Origin: Aliiglaciecola sp. CAU 1673
GTDB taxonomy: Bacteria > Pseudomonadota > Gammaproteobacteria > Enterobacterales > Alteromonadaceae
NCBI RefSeq assembly: GCF_029223185.1
Contig: NZ_JARHUG010000020.1
Coordinates: 1-64,000, forward strand
Reading direction: 5' to 3'
DNA: 64,000 bases
Shown piece by piece: positions 33,251 to 44,600 of this stretch. The position numbers were made by a program, and so were the translations under genes. The notes beneath the pieces are model-generated. The model had not been told where the DNA came from. It ran no database searches and worked only from the letters and a program-made list of their open reading frames with translations. Numbering within the stretch: position 1 is the stretch's first letter; each line of letters starts with the position of its first letter.

Positions 33251-33272
33251 AGCCGGGCCCTGCCCGGCTTTA
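33251..33272 (+). terminator. Terminator-like hairpin inside the liu operon
   Basis: AGCCGGGC-CCT-GCCCGGCT followed by TTATC between liuA and liuB. A perfect 8-bp GC stem with a short T tail may attenuate downstream expression or stabilise the upstream mRNA end. Confidence 0.5.
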
Positions 33273-33314
33273 TCGCACCCATAGGCGGATAAAGTTTACA
33301 AAGAGGAGAGCCTT

Positions 33315-34922
33315 GTGGCCCGTATCGAATCCCTCATTAACCCTAAAAGCCAGGCTTTTGCCGATAATGCAGCACATATGCAAGGCTTGGTGGATGATCT
33401 CAAAGCCAAGGTAGAGCAAATTCGTCAAGGCGGCGGTGAATCAGCCAATAAGCGCCATACCGAGCGCGGCAAGCTATTACCCCGCGAACGCATCAACGCC
33501 CTGCTCGATCCCGGTGCGCCGTTTTTGGAACTATCACAGTTGGCGGCTTGGGAAGTGTATGAAGATTACGTACCTGCCGCTGGTGTAGTAGCCGGTATCG
33601 GCCGCGTATCCGGGGTGGAGTGTATGATTGTGGCCAACGATGCCACAGTGAAGGGCGGAACTTACTACCCACTGACGGTGAAAAAGCACCTGCGCGCCCA
33701 AACTATTGCCGAGCAGAATAACCTGCCCTGCATTTATCTGGTGGATTCCGGCGGCGCCAACCTGCCCCGTCAGGACGATGTATTCCCCGACAAAGAACAC
33801 TTTGGCCGTATTTTCTATAACCAGGCCAATATGTCGGCGCGTAATATCCCGCAAATTGCCGTGGTCATGGGCTCCTGTACTGCTGGCGGTGCCTATGTGC
33901 CGGCCATGGCCGATGAGTCCATTATTGTACGCAATCAAGGCACTATCTTCCTGGGCGGTCCACCATTGGTACGTGCTGCCACCGGCGAAGTCGTGACCGC
34001 CGAAGAGTTGGGTGGCGGAGATGTGCATGCCCGTACGTCTGGCGTAGTGGATCATCTGGCTAATAACGACCATCATGCGCTGGCACTGGCTCGCGACGCC
34101 GTTGCCAGATTAAACCGCACTAAGCCAGTTACACTGGATGTAACTGCGCCGAAGGATCCGCTTTACGATCCCAAAGAAATCTACGGTGTGGTGCCCAAAG
34201 ACAGTCGTCAGCAATACGATGTACGGGAAATTATCGCCCGTATCGTCGATGGCTCCGAATTTGATGAATTTAAAGCCCTGTACGGCAGCACCCTGGTTTG
34301 CGGCTTTGCACGCATTTTCGGTTATCCGGTAGGCATTGTGGCCAATAACGGCATTCTTTTCGGCGAATCTGCGCAAAAAGGCGCGCACTTTATTGAGCTT
34401 TGCGCCCAGCGCAAGATCCCCCTGGTCTTCCTGCAAAATATCACCGGTTTTATGGTCGGCAAGCAATATGAAACCGGCGGCATTGCCAAACATGGCGCCA
34501 AAATGGTGACCGCGGTGGCATGCGCAAAAGTACCTAAATTTACTGTATTAATTGGCGGAAGCTTTGGTGCTGGCAACTATGGTATGTGCGGCCGTGCCTA
34601 TGATCCACGTTTCCTGTTTATGTGGCCCAACGCCCGTATCTCGGTAATGGGCGGTGAGCAAGCGGCCGGTGTGCTGGCCCAGGTCAAACGGGACCAAAAA
34701 GCCCGCGAAGGGCTGGAATGGAGCGCCGAAGAGGAAAAGGTCTTTAAGCAGCCCATAATTGAGTCCTACGAGCATCAGGGGCATCCCTATTATGCCTCGG
34801 CAAGGCTTTGGGATGATGGCGTGATCGATCCTGCCGATACCCGTGTGGTGCTGGGTTTAAGTATTTCTGCATCCTTGAATCAACCTATTGAGGACACCCG
34901 CTTCGGCGTGTTCCGTATGTAA
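33315..34922 (+). CDS. liuB: 3-Methylcrotonyl-CoA carboxylase, carboxyltransferase (beta) subunit
   Basis: A 535-residue carboxyltransferase that moves CO2 from biotin to 3-methylcrotonyl-CoA, forming 3-methylglutaconyl-CoA. Features: [20 protein letters not shown], oxyanion-forming Gly-rich [13 protein letters not shown] and [20 protein letters not shown]. The start is GTG (33315) with GAGGAG seven bases upstream; there is no suitable ATG. It pairs with the liuD product and is part of one operon with liuC. Confidence 0.95.
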   Translation: MARIESLINPKSQAFADNAAHMQGLVDDLKAKVEQIRQGGGESANKRHTERGKLLPRERINALLDPGAPFLELSQLAAWEVYEDYVPAAGVVAGIGRVSGVECMIVANDATVKGGTYYPLTVKKHLRAQTIAEQNNLPCIYLVDSGGANLPRQDDVFPDKEHFGRIFYNQANMSARNIPQIAVVMGSCTAGGAYVPAMADESIIVRNQGTIFLGGPPLVRAATGEVVTAEELGGGDVHARTSGVVDHLANNDHHALALARDAVARLNRTKPVTLDVTAPKDPLYDPKEIYGVVPKDSRQQYDVREIIARIVDGSEFDEFKALYGSTLVCGFARIFGYPVGIVANNGILFGESAQKGAHFIELCAQRKIPLVFLQNITGFMVGKQYETGGIAKHGAKMVTAVACAKVPKFTVLIGGSFGAGNYGMCGRAYDPRFLFMWPNARISVMGGEQAAGVLAQVKRDQKAREGLEWSAEEEKVFKQPIIESYEHQGHPYYASARLWDDGVIDPADTRVVLGLSISASLNQPIEDTRFGVFRM

Positions 34923-34932
34923 CGGGGGCCCT

Positions 34933-35733
34933 ATGTCCAACCAACAAACACAAGATTTACTCTATTCTGTGGATGGCCGCGGTGTAGCCACCCTGACTCT
35001 TAATCGGCCCGAAAAGCATAATGCCTTTGACGACAAGCTGATCCTTGCCCTGACCGAGCATTTTAAAGAAGCTGGCAGCGATCCCAAGGTGCGGGTACTG
35101 GTGTTGGCAGCTAATGGTAAAAGCTTTTGTGCCGGCGCCGATGCCAACTGGATGAAACGCATGGCTTCCTACAGCTTCGAGGAAAATGTGGCCGACGCCA
35201 AGGCACTCGCCACCATGCTGTACACCCTTAACAGCCTGCCAAAGCCCACCATCGCCAAAGTTAATGGCGCGGCTTACGGCGGTGCCGTGGGTCTGGTGGC
35301 CTGCTGTGATATGGCAGTGGCCACCAAACTGTCCAAATTTTGTTTAAGTGAAGTAAAGCTTGGTTTAATCCCAGCCACTATCAGCCCTTTTGTGATTGAT
35401 GCCATGGGTGCACGCGTAGCCAGACGCTACTTCACCACAGCCGAAATCTTTTCTGCACGTCGGGCCAGGCGTTTAGGGCTGGTCAGTGAAGCAGTCACCG
35501 AAGAGGAATTGGATGGTACGGTAGAGTCCCTTATTGATGCCATCCTGAAAAACAGTCCTGATGCCATTTCCGCCGCCAAACAACTGATCTTCGATGTGTC
35601 CGCCGAGCAAGATGCCGAAGAGTTGATGGAAAAAACCAGTCTGCGGATCGCCACCGTGCGCGTGTCCGAACACGGCCAGGAAGGCTTGACCGCCTTTTTA
35701 GATAAGCGCCGTCCCAACTGGTATCAGGAGTAG
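34933..35733 (+). CDS. liuC: Methylglutaconyl-CoA hydratase (enoyl-CoA hydratase family)
   Basis: A 266-residue crotonase. LTLNRPEKHNAFDDKL, GKSFCAGADANWMKRMA (oxyanion hole) and VNGAAYGGAVGLVACCDMA are family blocks; SEVKLGLIPATISPFV holds the Glu region. By its place between the two carboxylase subunit genes, it should hydrate 3-methylglutaconyl-CoA to HMG-CoA. The ATG at 34933 after GGGGGC is chosen; the frame is open into the end of liuB. Confidence 0.93.
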   Translation: MSNQQTQDLLYSVDGRGVATLTLNRPEKHNAFDDKLILALTEHFKEAGSDPKVRVLVLAANGKSFCAGADANWMKRMASYSFEENVADAKALATMLYTLNSLPKPTIAKVNGAAYGGAVGLVACCDMAVATKLSKFCLSEVKLGLIPATISPFVIDAMGARVARRYFTTAEIFSARRARRLGLVSEAVTEEELDGTVESLIDAILKNSPDAISAAKQLIFDVSAEQDAEELMEKTSLRIATVRVSEHGQEGLTAFLDKRRPNWYQE

Positions 35734-35736
35734 TCC

Positions 35737-37749
35737 ATGCTTGTGAAATTATTAATTGCCAACCGCGGTGAGATTGCTTGTCGCGTTATCCGTACTGCCA
35801 AACGCATGGGCATCCACACTGTTGCTCTGTATTCCGATGCCGATGCCAATGCCCTGCATGTGCAAATGGCCGATGAGGCAGTGCATATCGGTCCAGCGCC
35901 CTCCAAGGAAAGCTATTTACAGGCGGAGCGCATTATTGAGGTGGCCAAGAAAGTCGGCGCCGATATGATCCACCCCGGCTATGGCTTTCTCTCGGAAAAT
36001 GCCAACTTTGCCCGCTTGTGTGAAGACAATCAGATTATCTTCGTCGGCCCTCCGGTAGCCGCTATCGATGCCATGGGCTCCAAGTCGGCCGCCAAGAAGA
36101 TCATGGAAACCGCCGGTGTTCCATTAGTCCCGGGCTATCATGGCGATAATCAGGATGCAGTTTTTCTTAAGCAGCAAGCCGATGCCATGGGCTATCCAGT
36201 ATTGCTTAAAGCCGCTGCCGGTGGCGGCGGTAAAGGCATGCGTCAGGTGTGGAAAGCCGAAGAATTCGAACAGGCCCTGGCCGGCGCTAAGCGCGAAGCT
36301 ATCAATAGCTTTGGCGATGATAAAATGCTGGTAGAAAAGTATCTGACCCAACCACGGCATGTGGAGATCCAGGTATTTTGCGATATGCACGGCAATGGCG
36401 TGTATCTGTTTGAGCGTGATTGCTCGGTGCAGCGCCGTCATCAGAAAGTGATTGAGGAAGCCCCTGCCCCGGGCATGAGCGAATCCCTGCGCCAGCAGAT
36501 GGGTGAAGCGGCCTTAAAAGCGGCGGCAGCTATCCACTATGTGGGTGCCGGTACCGTAGAGTTTCTGCTCGATACTGACGGCAGCTTCTATTTTATGGAG
36601 ATGAATACCCGTTTACAGGTTGAGCATCCGGTAACCGAGATGATCACCGGTCAGGACCTGGTGGAATGGCAATTACGAGTGGCTAGCGGAGAAGAGTTGC
36701 CGCTGAAGCAGGATGAGTTACGCATCGACGGCCATGCTTTCGAAGCACGCGTCTATGCCGAAGATCCTGATAATGAGTTCCTGCCAGCCACCGGTACCTT
36801 GCATCTTTTGCAGCCGCCGGAAGAGTCGGACTATGTGCGGGTTGATACCGGCGTGCGCCAAGGCGACAAGGTCTCGGTCTATTATGATCCCATGATCGCC
36901 AAGCTGATCGTCTGGGATGAAGATCGTAATAAAGCCCTGCGCCGTCTGGCCAAGGCGTTATCGGAATACCGTATCAAAGGTGTTACCACCAATATCGATT
37001 TCCTGTACAACCTGGCCACTACCAAGGCTTTTAAACAAGCAGAACTGGATACCGGTTTTATCGGTAAGCATCAAAGCGAGATCTTCCTGAAGAACGATCA
37101 GGATATTCGGGAGCTTTTGCCACTTGCGGCGTTATACCTTTTGTTATCCGAAGAGCACGGCCATCATAGCCATTCCAGTTCGCACCAGGATCCCTTCTCT
37201 CCCTGGAGCAGCCAAATTGCCTGGCGTGCTAATGAAACCCATGTGCAAAAAATGGACATCCAGATCCACGATGAGGTGTATGCCCTGGAAATCCGCCAGC
37301 AAGGTATGGGCCAGCATTCGCGCTATCAGATTAGTCATGGATCACTGACCGTTGATGCTTTTGGTGAATTAATAGGCGACAAATTAGTGGCCACAGTGGA
37401 TGGGCATCGTCTTACTGCACAGTGCAGCGGCGATGGTCTGGAATGCTCTTTGTACAGCCAGCACGGTGCATTGCACTTCTCGCGTAAATTGCCTGATTAT
37501 GGTCTTAAAGACGACAGCCAAAGTGCCGCCGGTTTTAAAGCACCGATGAATGGCACTGTCGTCGCCTTGTTGGTCAATCCAGGCGACAAAGTAGAAAAAG
37601 GTCAGGTGCTGATGGTAATGGAAGCCATGAAGATGGAGCACAGCCTTAAAGCGCATGCAGCCGGCATGGTCTCTGAGTTCTACTATCAACCAGGCGATTT
37701 GGTTGATGGTGGTGCTGAGCTTTTGAAATTCGATGCTAGCCAGCCATAA
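35737..37749 (+). CDS. liuD: 3-Methylcrotonyl-CoA carboxylase, biotin-carrying (alpha) subunit
   Basis: A 670-residue fusion of biotin carboxylase (residues ~1-450: LLIANRGEIACRVIRTA, HPGYGFLSENA, ATP loop AAAGGGGKGMRQV, EMNTRLQVEHPVTE) and a C-terminal biotinyl domain with the biotinylation site VMEAMKMEHSL. A linker domain specific to MCC lies between. A His-rich patch (HGHHSHSSSH) occurs at the domain junction. CAGGAG and only three bases separate it from liuC's stop. Confidence 0.95.
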   Translation: MLVKLLIANRGEIACRVIRTAKRMGIHTVALYSDADANALHVQMADEAVHIGPAPSKESYLQAERIIEVAKKVGADMIHPGYGFLSENANFARLCEDNQIIFVGPPVAAIDAMGSKSAAKKIMETAGVPLVPGYHGDNQDAVFLKQQADAMGYPVLLKAAAGGGGKGMRQVWKAEEFEQALAGAKREAINSFGDDKMLVEKYLTQPRHVEIQVFCDMHGNGVYLFERDCSVQRRHQKVIEEAPAPGMSESLRQQMGEAALKAAAAIHYVGAGTVEFLLDTDGSFYFMEMNTRLQVEHPVTEMITGQDLVEWQLRVASGEELPLKQDELRIDGHAFEARVYAEDPDNEFLPATGTLHLLQPPEESDYVRVDTGVRQGDKVSVYYDPMIAKLIVWDEDRNKALRRLAKALSEYRIKGVTTNIDFLYNLATTKAFKQAELDTGFIGKHQSEIFLKNDQDIRELLPLAALYLLLSEEHGHHSHSSSHQDPFSPWSSQIAWRANETHVQKMDIQIHDEVYALEIRQQGMGQHSRYQISHGSLTVDAFGELIGDKLVATVDGHRLTAQCSGDGLECSLYSQHGALHFSRKLPDYGLKDDSQSAAGFKAPMNGTVVALLVNPGDKVEKGQVLMVMEAMKMEHSLKAHAAGMVSEFYYQPGDLVDGGAELLKFDASQP

Positions 37750-37762
37750 CAGGTAGAAGACT

Positions 37763-38662
37763 ATGTATCCCAAAAAGGTAAGAATTGTAGAAGTGGGCCC
37801 GAGGGATGGTCTGCAAAATGAAAAGACGGAAATTGCCCTTAAGCATAAAATCGCCTTAGTTGAGGACCTGGCCAATGCCGGGCTTCAAGTCATTGAAACC
37901 GGCAGCTTTGTATCACCCAAGTGGGTGCCACAAATGGCCGATAGCGCCGCCGTTTTTCAAGGAATCAAGCGCCAGCAAGGAGTGACCTATTCCGCGTTAA
38001 CGCCCAATATGCAGGGATTTGAAGCCGCGCTGGCGGCTGGCGCCGATGAAGTGGCCATCTTTGGTGCGGCATCGGAAAGCTTCAGTCAGAAGAATATTAA
38101 CTGCAGTATTGAAGAGAGTTTGCAACGTTTTGCGCCATTGATGGAAGCGGCAAAGGCAAAAGGCATCAGAGTGCGCGGCTATGTATCCTGTGTGCTTGGC
38201 TGTCCTTATGAGGGTGAAATCAACCCAATCAAAGTTGCAGAAGTGTCCAGACAGATGCTGGATATGGGCTGCTATGAGATTTCCCTGGGTGACACCATTG
38301 GCGTGGGTACGCCGTTAAAAACGGCGAGAATGCTGGAAGTGGTCAAGCACCAGGTACCACTAGAGCAACTCGCTGTGCATTTCCACGATACCTATGGGCA
38401 GGCCCTTGCCAATATTCTGGTGGCCTTGCAGATGGGTATTAATGTGGTGGACAGCGCTGTAGCAGGCCTTGGCGGATGTCCATATGCCAAAGGGGCTTCT
38501 GGCAATGTGGCCAGCGAAGATGTGGTGTATATGCTCCATGGTATGGGCATCAGTACCGGCATCGATCTCGACAAACTGGTTAGCGCCGGCAATGCTATTG
38601 TTTCAGCGCTCGGACGCCCCAATCAGTCCAAGGTGGCCAAAGCCATTCTGGCGGGAAGATAA
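37763..38662 (+). CDS. liuE: Hydroxymethylglutaryl-CoA lyase
   Basis: A 299-residue TIM-barrel lyase splitting HMG-CoA into acetoacetate and acetyl-CoA. [13 protein letters not shown] is the N-terminal metal/substrate motif with the catalytic Arg-Asp, [11 protein letters not shown] and the C-terminal [21 protein letters not shown] carry the reactive-site Cys and metal ligands. It ends the liu operon. The acetoacetate needs a CoA-transferase or synthetase not found in this window before the divergent thiolase can act. Confidence 0.95.
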   Translation: MYPKKVRIVEVGPRDGLQNEKTEIALKHKIALVEDLANAGLQVIETGSFVSPKWVPQMADSAAVFQGIKRQQGVTYSALTPNMQGFEAALAAGADEVAIFGAASESFSQKNINCSIEESLQRFAPLMEAAKAKGIRVRGYVSCVLGCPYEGEINPIKVAEVSRQMLDMGCYEISLGDTIGVGTPLKTARMLEVVKHQVPLEQLAVHFHDTYGQALANILVALQMGINVVDSAVAGLGGCPYAKGASGNVASEDVVYMLHGMGISTGIDLDKLVSAGNAIVSALGRPNQSKVAKAILAGR

Positions 38663-38665
38663 TAA

Positions 38666-38688
38666 GGTGGGCGGCTAGGCCGCCTACC
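38666..38688. terminator. Bidirectional hairpin between liuE and the binding-protein gene
   Basis: GGTGGGCGGC-TAG-GCCGCCTACC, nine of ten pairs perfect, followed by AGTTTTC on the plus strand. It overlaps the 3' end of the convergent gene by five bases. Confidence 0.65.
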
Positions 38689-39421
38689 AGTTTTCAAAGG
38701 GAAAGTAGTCCCAGTGATACTGTTCAAACAGAGATTTAAGCTTGCCCGACTCAAACAACTTCAGCATCCCCTCATCAAACTGTTTGGCTAGCTGTGCCGC
38801 CCTGTCTGTCTGCGCAAACCCCGGATACAGGGGCAGCAACTTCAACTGCGCCATTCTTAAATCGTCACTCAAAATACCTGCAGCCTGCAGCGCAAATTCA
38901 ATATCCGTTTGGTTATCCAGTAAATAATCCAAACTGCCTTCCAGCACATGACGGATCCCCACCGGCCGCTCTTTAATGGTCAGTTCGGTATATTGTTTGT
39001 TTTCCAAATACTCAGCAAACCGATACCCCAATACCCTGCCCACCCGCTTGCCAGTCAGACTAGTCTGTCCCTGCCAGTTGGAATTGTTTTTGACGTTATA
39101 CAATACAGCCAGTCTATCGGCATCCATGTGGCGATTGGGGAACAGTAAATTCGGGTATTCGTTCAGATATAAGCCCAAGACCATATCGGCATCTTTTTGC
39201 ATCGCAAGATTGACAGCGCGCTGATAGCTGACCGTCTCCAATTTCAGTTCATAATCCTGGCCATATATTTCACGCAAGATATCCCAATATAAGCCACTGC
39301 CATCGGCATGGGTGGCATTTTCCCAGGCTTCACTCACCACCAAAAGCTGGGGTTTAGCCAGAACTGAATGGCTTAGCAACAAACAAACCATAGAGAGGAT
39401 TAGTCTTAACATACCTTTCAT
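38684..39421 (-). CDS. Periplasmic solute-binding-like protein (SBP_bac_3 type)
   Basis: A 245-residue exported protein with a signal peptide (LILSMVCLLLSHSVLA) and the two-lobed layout of the amino-acid-binding family 3: LLVVSEAWENATHADGSG at the first lobe, QRAVNLAMQKDADMVLGL, GKRVGRVLGYRFAEYL at the hinge. No ABC permease genes are next to it. It follows a chemoreceptor gene by 33 bases on the same strand, so it may present a ligand to that receptor, or it may be one of the orphan SBP-like proteins common in Alteromonadales. AAGGAAG before the ATG fits. Confidence 0.75.
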   Translation of the reverse strand: MKGMLRLILSMVCLLLSHSVLAKPQLLVVSEAWENATHADGSGLYWDILREIYGQDYELKLETVSYQRAVNLAMQKDADMVLGLYLNEYPNLLFPNRHMDADRLAVLYNVKNNSNWQGQTSLTGKRVGRVLGYRFAEYLENKQYTELTIKERPVGIRHVLEGSLDYLLDNQTDIEFALQAAGILSDDLRMAQLKLLPLYPGFAQTDRAAQLAKQFDEGMLKLFESGKLKSLFEQYHWDYFPFENW

Positions 39422-39454
39422 CAGTGCTTCCTTTTGTATTGCTGGTCAACGCCT

Positions 39455-41383
39455 TTAACGACCACTTGTACCTAAATTAAACTGCCTCATTAACCCATCA
39501 AGATCGCTGGATACTTTCTTTAAACTTTCACTGGCCAATGCCAAACGTCTGGACGCTTCCAGACTGTGCTCGGTTACTTCACGAATCGAACTGACATTGC
39601 TGCTGACCGTGCCGGTGGTGGCTGCCTGCTCTTCACTGGCAGCAGCCACCGACAAATTGACTTCATGCATCTGTTCTATACAGCTATCCACCTGCTCAAG
39701 CGCCAGCGCCACCTGCCCCATACGCTGTGCAGTTTCGGAAAACTGGCTACGGCTATTTTCCATCGAGCGCACCACGCTATTGGTACTGTCCTGCAGGTTA
39801 CCAATCATGGTTTGGATTTGCGCGGTGGACTCGGCTGTGCGTCTGGCTAACTGGCGTACCTCATCGGCCACCACCGCAAATCCCCTGCCATGCTCACCGG
39901 CACGTGCCGATTCGATAGCGGCATTGAGCGCCAGCAGGTTAGTCTGCTCAGAAATGCCATTGATCACATCCAAAATGCTGCTGATGGATTGGGTATCGGA
40001 TGCCACCCGCTGTATTTGCTCCGCGACCTGTTGAATATCCTGGTCGAGATTGTCCATGGTGGTCTTGGTAGCATGGGTAATCTCACTGCCATGATGAGAT
40101 TGTTTCTGACTTTCGTTGGCGAGATCGGCGGCTTTTGCAGCATTGGCGGCCACATCAGCGATGCTGTTGTTAATGTCGTTAATGGCCTGAGCGATCTCAT
40201 CCACTCTTTGTCGCTGCAGTTCCATTTGCTTCAAGCTCTGTGCCGATTCTTTCTGGGTGTTATCTGCAGCTTCTTTAAGGGCATGGCTGGATTGATTAAC
40301 GCGGATGACGGTCTGCTGAATTTTTTCAATAAAGCGGTTAAATCCCCCTGCCATTTGACTGATTTCCGGTTGCCCTTTTTCAGGCATGCGATACCCCAAA
40401 TTCCCTTCCCCTTCACCCAATTGGGTAAAAAGATCAGCCACCGCCGTCAAAGGCTTGCTGATAGTACGCGCCAGGATAACTCCTGCGACAGTGGCTAAAG
40501 CGGCCACCAGTAATGTCCACAGCAAGATACTCCATGCTGCGTTATTCAACTCAGCCAGTACCTCGTGTTCAGGTACTTGTGCCACCACATACCAGCCCAT
40601 AGCCGGGATATGACTGGAGGCCAGCACGAAAGCTTCACCGTCTTTATCAACGCGCAGGGTATTCACGTCGCCGGTAGCCAGCAATTGTCGCTGGGTAGAT
40701 TCGTCAAACAAGCTGGTCAAGGTGGTTTTCTCTACCAGGGATTTATCCGGATGTAGCTTGACCTGCCCCTGTCCATCGGTGATAAAGACAAAGCCGCTTT
40801 GCTCGATGCGATACTGATTGAGCATCGACACCATGTCATCCATGCTCTTGGCCAGCCCTGCCAGACCACGTCCATCTACTTGCTGGAAATTAACGAAGAG
40901 CTTGGTTTCGCCGCTTGGCTCCATAAAAATACTCAGCAGTTCTGCCTGATTGGAGCCGGTAAAAGCGTAAAACCAGCCATCCTGTTGATGGTTAAGGGTG
41001 CGTAAAAAACCGTCCTGATTCCAGTAATTGGCTGTCTGTCGATCAGCAAAGGAGGCCGTCGCCAATTGATGATCTTTGGCGATGGTTTTAAGTAGCGCTA
41101 ACAGCACCTCTTCGTTTTCTCGGCTGCCCTTGGCCGACCACTCGAGAACATAGGGGTTGGTGGCGATCTGCCTGGCTACCGCCTTAAGAATGCCAATATC
41201 GCGGTCGATGGCATTACGAATTTGCTGCACTTTGGCTGGCAATTCAGACGCCAACATCCGGGTTTCGATTACTTTTCCCGCATTCCAGGTGGCAGTAAGA
41301 CCAACAATGGCCGCGACAGTCAGGGCGATAATGGCACTGGAAAGCGCGATTTTTTGTTTAATGGAAAGGGGAAATTTCAGCAT
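39455..41383 (-). CDS. Methyl-accepting chemotaxis protein
   Basis: A 642-residue chemoreceptor: TM1 (residues ~13-33), a ~250-residue periplasmic double-Cache-like sensor ([29 protein letters not shown]), TM2 near 285-305, HAMP, and a cytoplasmic signalling helix with the conserved tip [20 protein letters not shown] and [14 protein letters not shown]. No C-terminal CheR/CheB-tethering pentapeptide. The ATG at 41383 is taken; 22 upstream codons in frame look non-coding. It is cotranscribed with the downstream binding-protein gene. Confidence 0.9.
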   Translation of the reverse strand: MLKFPLSIKQKIALSSAIIALTVAAIVGLTATWNAGKVIETRMLASELPAKVQQIRNAIDRDIGILKAVARQIATNPYVLEWSAKGSRENEEVLLALLKTIAKDHQLATASFADRQTANYWNQDGFLRTLNHQQDGWFYAFTGSNQAELLSIFMEPSGETKLFVNFQQVDGRGLAGLAKSMDDMVSMLNQYRIEQSGFVFITDGQGQVKLHPDKSLVEKTTLTSLFDESTQRQLLATGDVNTLRVDKDGEAFVLASSHIPAMGWYVVAQVPEHEVLAELNNAAWSILLWTLLVAALATVAGVILARTISKPLTAVADLFTQLGEGEGNLGYRMPEKGQPEISQMAGGFNRFIEKIQQTVIRVNQSSHALKEAADNTQKESAQSLKQMELQRQRVDEIAQAINDINNSIADVAANAAKAADLANESQKQSHHGSEITHATKTTMDNLDQDIQQVAEQIQRVASDTQSISSILDVINGISEQTNLLALNAAIESARAGEHGRGFAVVADEVRQLARRTAESTAQIQTMIGNLQDSTNSVVRSMENSRSQFSETAQRMGQVALALEQVDSCIEQMHEVNLSVAAASEEQAATTGTVSSNVSSIREVTEHSLEASRRLALASESLKKVSSDLDGLMRQFNLGTSGR

Positions 41384-41605
41384 GCTTATTACTCTATTCT
41401 CGGCAGAACCATGGCTTTTCACTTCCTTGTGACACAATATCCATAACACTTTAGGTCAGATGATTTGCAACTGGTACTTCTTCTTTGCAAATTCAAAACA
41501 AAATCCAGATAACACTTTAGTGCAGTCCGGTGTTCCTCCAAGATAGACAGCCTATGGCGCCAGCGTTACAGTAACCTCTTGTTTGCAATCAGGGTTTTGG
41601 CATAT

Positions 41606-44600
41606 ATGTTCAGCATTTGGCTGCTGACCTCAGTGGCACTGTGCTACCTGGTGTTACTCTTTGTTATTGGTTTTTGGGGCGAGAAGCGCAAGGTAAACAC
41701 GAATCAGCGCCCCTGGATCTATAGTCTGGCCCTGGGTGTACATTGCACTACCTGGGCATTTTTTGGCACCGTTGGTCAATCTGCCATGTTTGGCTGGGCC
41801 TTTACCCCCACCTATATGGGCAGCATATTGGCCTTTGCCCTCGGTTTTCCCCTGCTCCTTAAATTGGCCGCAATCTGTCAGCGCCATCACATCAGTTCCG
41901 TGGCGGATTTTCTGGGTTGGCAATACGGACGCTCACATTTTATTGCTGCCGTAGTCACCCTACTATGCCTGATTGGCGTGTTGCCCTACACCGCCATCCA
42001 GTTAGATGCGTTAACCGACAGTGTGACCCTGCTTAGTGCGGAAAACCCTGAATGGTCAGGGAGTATCAGCTTTTATGTGGCGGCCACGATGGCATTGTTT
42101 GCTATCTTTTTTGGGGCCCGTTCACTTAACCTCACCGAAAAGCACCCTGGATTAATGCTGACCATCGCTTTTGAATCTTTGGTCAAACTGTTCGCTTTTG
42201 TCGCATTGGGACTGTTTGTCTGTTATGCGATGTTTAACGGCTTGTTCGATTTGCTGGGGCAGGTTCAGCTAAATGCTAACGCAAAGAAGGTGCTTGATCA
42301 GGATTGGGCACCACTGGTGTATGCCAGCCATGTTCTGTTGGGTTTTTGCTCTATGTTTTGCCTACCCAGGCAGTTTCATATTAATTTCGTTGAAAACCAG
42401 GGCGAACAGGAGTTGCGTCATGCTCGCTGGGTGTTCCCGCTGTATTTGATGGCCATCAACCTCTTTGTTTTGCCCATCGCTCTGGCAGGGCAAATTCTGC
42501 TACCCGATGCTGACGCAGATACCCTGATTTTAAGCCTGCCGATGCTGGCAAATAGCAGTTGGGCGTCGATGATCGCCTTTTTGGGTGGATTGGCGGCAGC
42601 GACCAGTATGATCATAGTAGCCACCCTGGCCATGGGCATTATGGTTGCCAACAACCTGATTACTCCGCTTTGGCTGAAAGTACAATTGCGCAGAGACAGC
42701 CAAGGTCTGGATGCCTCAAGCCTGCTGAATATCCGCCGTCTGACCATAGTGTTAGTGCTGGGGCTGGCCTACCTTTACTCAGGCCATATCAGTCAATCAG
42801 CGCCGCTGGTCAACAGCGGTATTATCGCCATGGCCTTGCTGGCGCAGCTTGCCGTGCCCATGCTTTTGGGCCTCTATCATCAACAACCGTCGCGCCTGGC
42901 AGCCATTTGCGGCATGACCGCTGGCTGTATCCTGTGGGTATTGGATCTGCTTTGGCCCAGCATTACCTCAAGCTATTATTTTGATCCGCGCCCTTCAGAT
43001 CATCAATTGGCTTGGGGCGTGTTCCAAAGCCTGGGCCTAAATGCGTTGGTTTATGCTGTTGTGACCTTCGTCAGACGGGGAAAGAGCAGCCTGCACCTGG
43101 CTAACCAGACAAATCATGGCACCGGTCTGCCGCTGATGACTATCGAAGTCCCTGCACTACTGTCCTTATGCAACAAAGTGCTCCCCGTAGAACAGGTGAA
43201 ACAATTAAATGAAGGATTGTCTGAGGGGGGAACATTCGCCAGTCAGGCGCTTATCGATAAAGTTGAACAACTTCTGGCTGCGCAGGTGGGGGGCGCCAGT
43301 GCCCGTATCCTATTATCAGCCATTACCGCCCGCAAGGCTGTGCGTTTGGATGAACTAGTAGGCATGGTAGAAGAAGCCAGCCAAAGCTATCAGTTTAATC
43401 ACGAGTTATTGCGGGCCTCGGTTGAGCATATTGAACAGGGGATAAGTGTGGTCGACAGGGATCTCAAGTTGTTAGCCTGGAATCGGCGCTACCTGGATCT
43501 TTTTCAATATCCGCCAGGATTTATCCGCGCCGGCATGACACTGGAAGAGATCCTGCGGTTTAATGCTTCCAGAGGCCTGCTGGCAACTTCCAATGATTTG
43601 GAGACTGAGATTGCTAAGCGCATGGAGCTGATCCGCCAGGGCAGCAGCTATGCCTATCAGCGACAGCAACCTGATGGAAAGATTATCGCGCTACAGGGCA
43701 ATCCCATGCCAAGCGGCGGCTTTGTTACCACCTACAGCGATATTACCCAGTATATTCAAACACAGGAGGCCTTAGAGCAGGCAAAAACCGGATTGGAACG
43801 ACGGGTGGATGAGCGAACTTATCAGCTGCGACAGACCAATGCTGCATTGGCAGAAGCCAAACAGGAAGCTGAAAGGGCCAACGAAAGTAAAACCAAGTTT
43901 TTGGCCGCCGCCAGTCACGATCTGATGCAACCTTTTAATGCTGCAACCCTCTATGCAGGCCTAATCAGTCAGCGACTCACCGATCAGGAATTACGGGATC
44001 TGACCACCGGATTGCAACGATCATTAAGTAGCGCCGAAGAGTTGCTGCAAAGCTTATTGGACATGACCCGGTTGGATGCAGGGGTACTGAAGGTGAATAT
44101 ACAACCCTTTGCGCTAAATGAACTGCTGGAACCGCTGATAGCCGACTTCAGAATGATGGCAGAGCAAAAAGGTCTGGCCCTTCACTGGGTGCCTTGCCGG
44201 GCTTGGGTGAACAGCGATCGTAAGCTGCTTCGACGTGTCATTCAGAATCTGATTTCAAATGCCATACGCTATACCCCCAAAGGCAAAGTGCTGGTTGGGG
44301 TACGCCACCAAAACAACCATCTTGTATTGCAAGTATGGGATACGGGACATGGTATTGCCTTCGAGCAGCAACAGAAAATATTCGAAGAGTTTCATCAGGG
44401 GCAGCACAATGATCGTCAGGGACTGGGTCTTGGCCTCACTATCGTCGATAAGATCAGTAAGCTCTTGGGCATCAGTGTGTCGTTGCATTCAACTCCTGGC
44501 TCCGGCAGCTGCTTTTCTCTGAGTTTGGCGCGCCACGAGGGTTCACCTAAGGTTAATGCCAAGAAGGAAAAGCAGGAAGCGGATACATCTGTACATAGGA

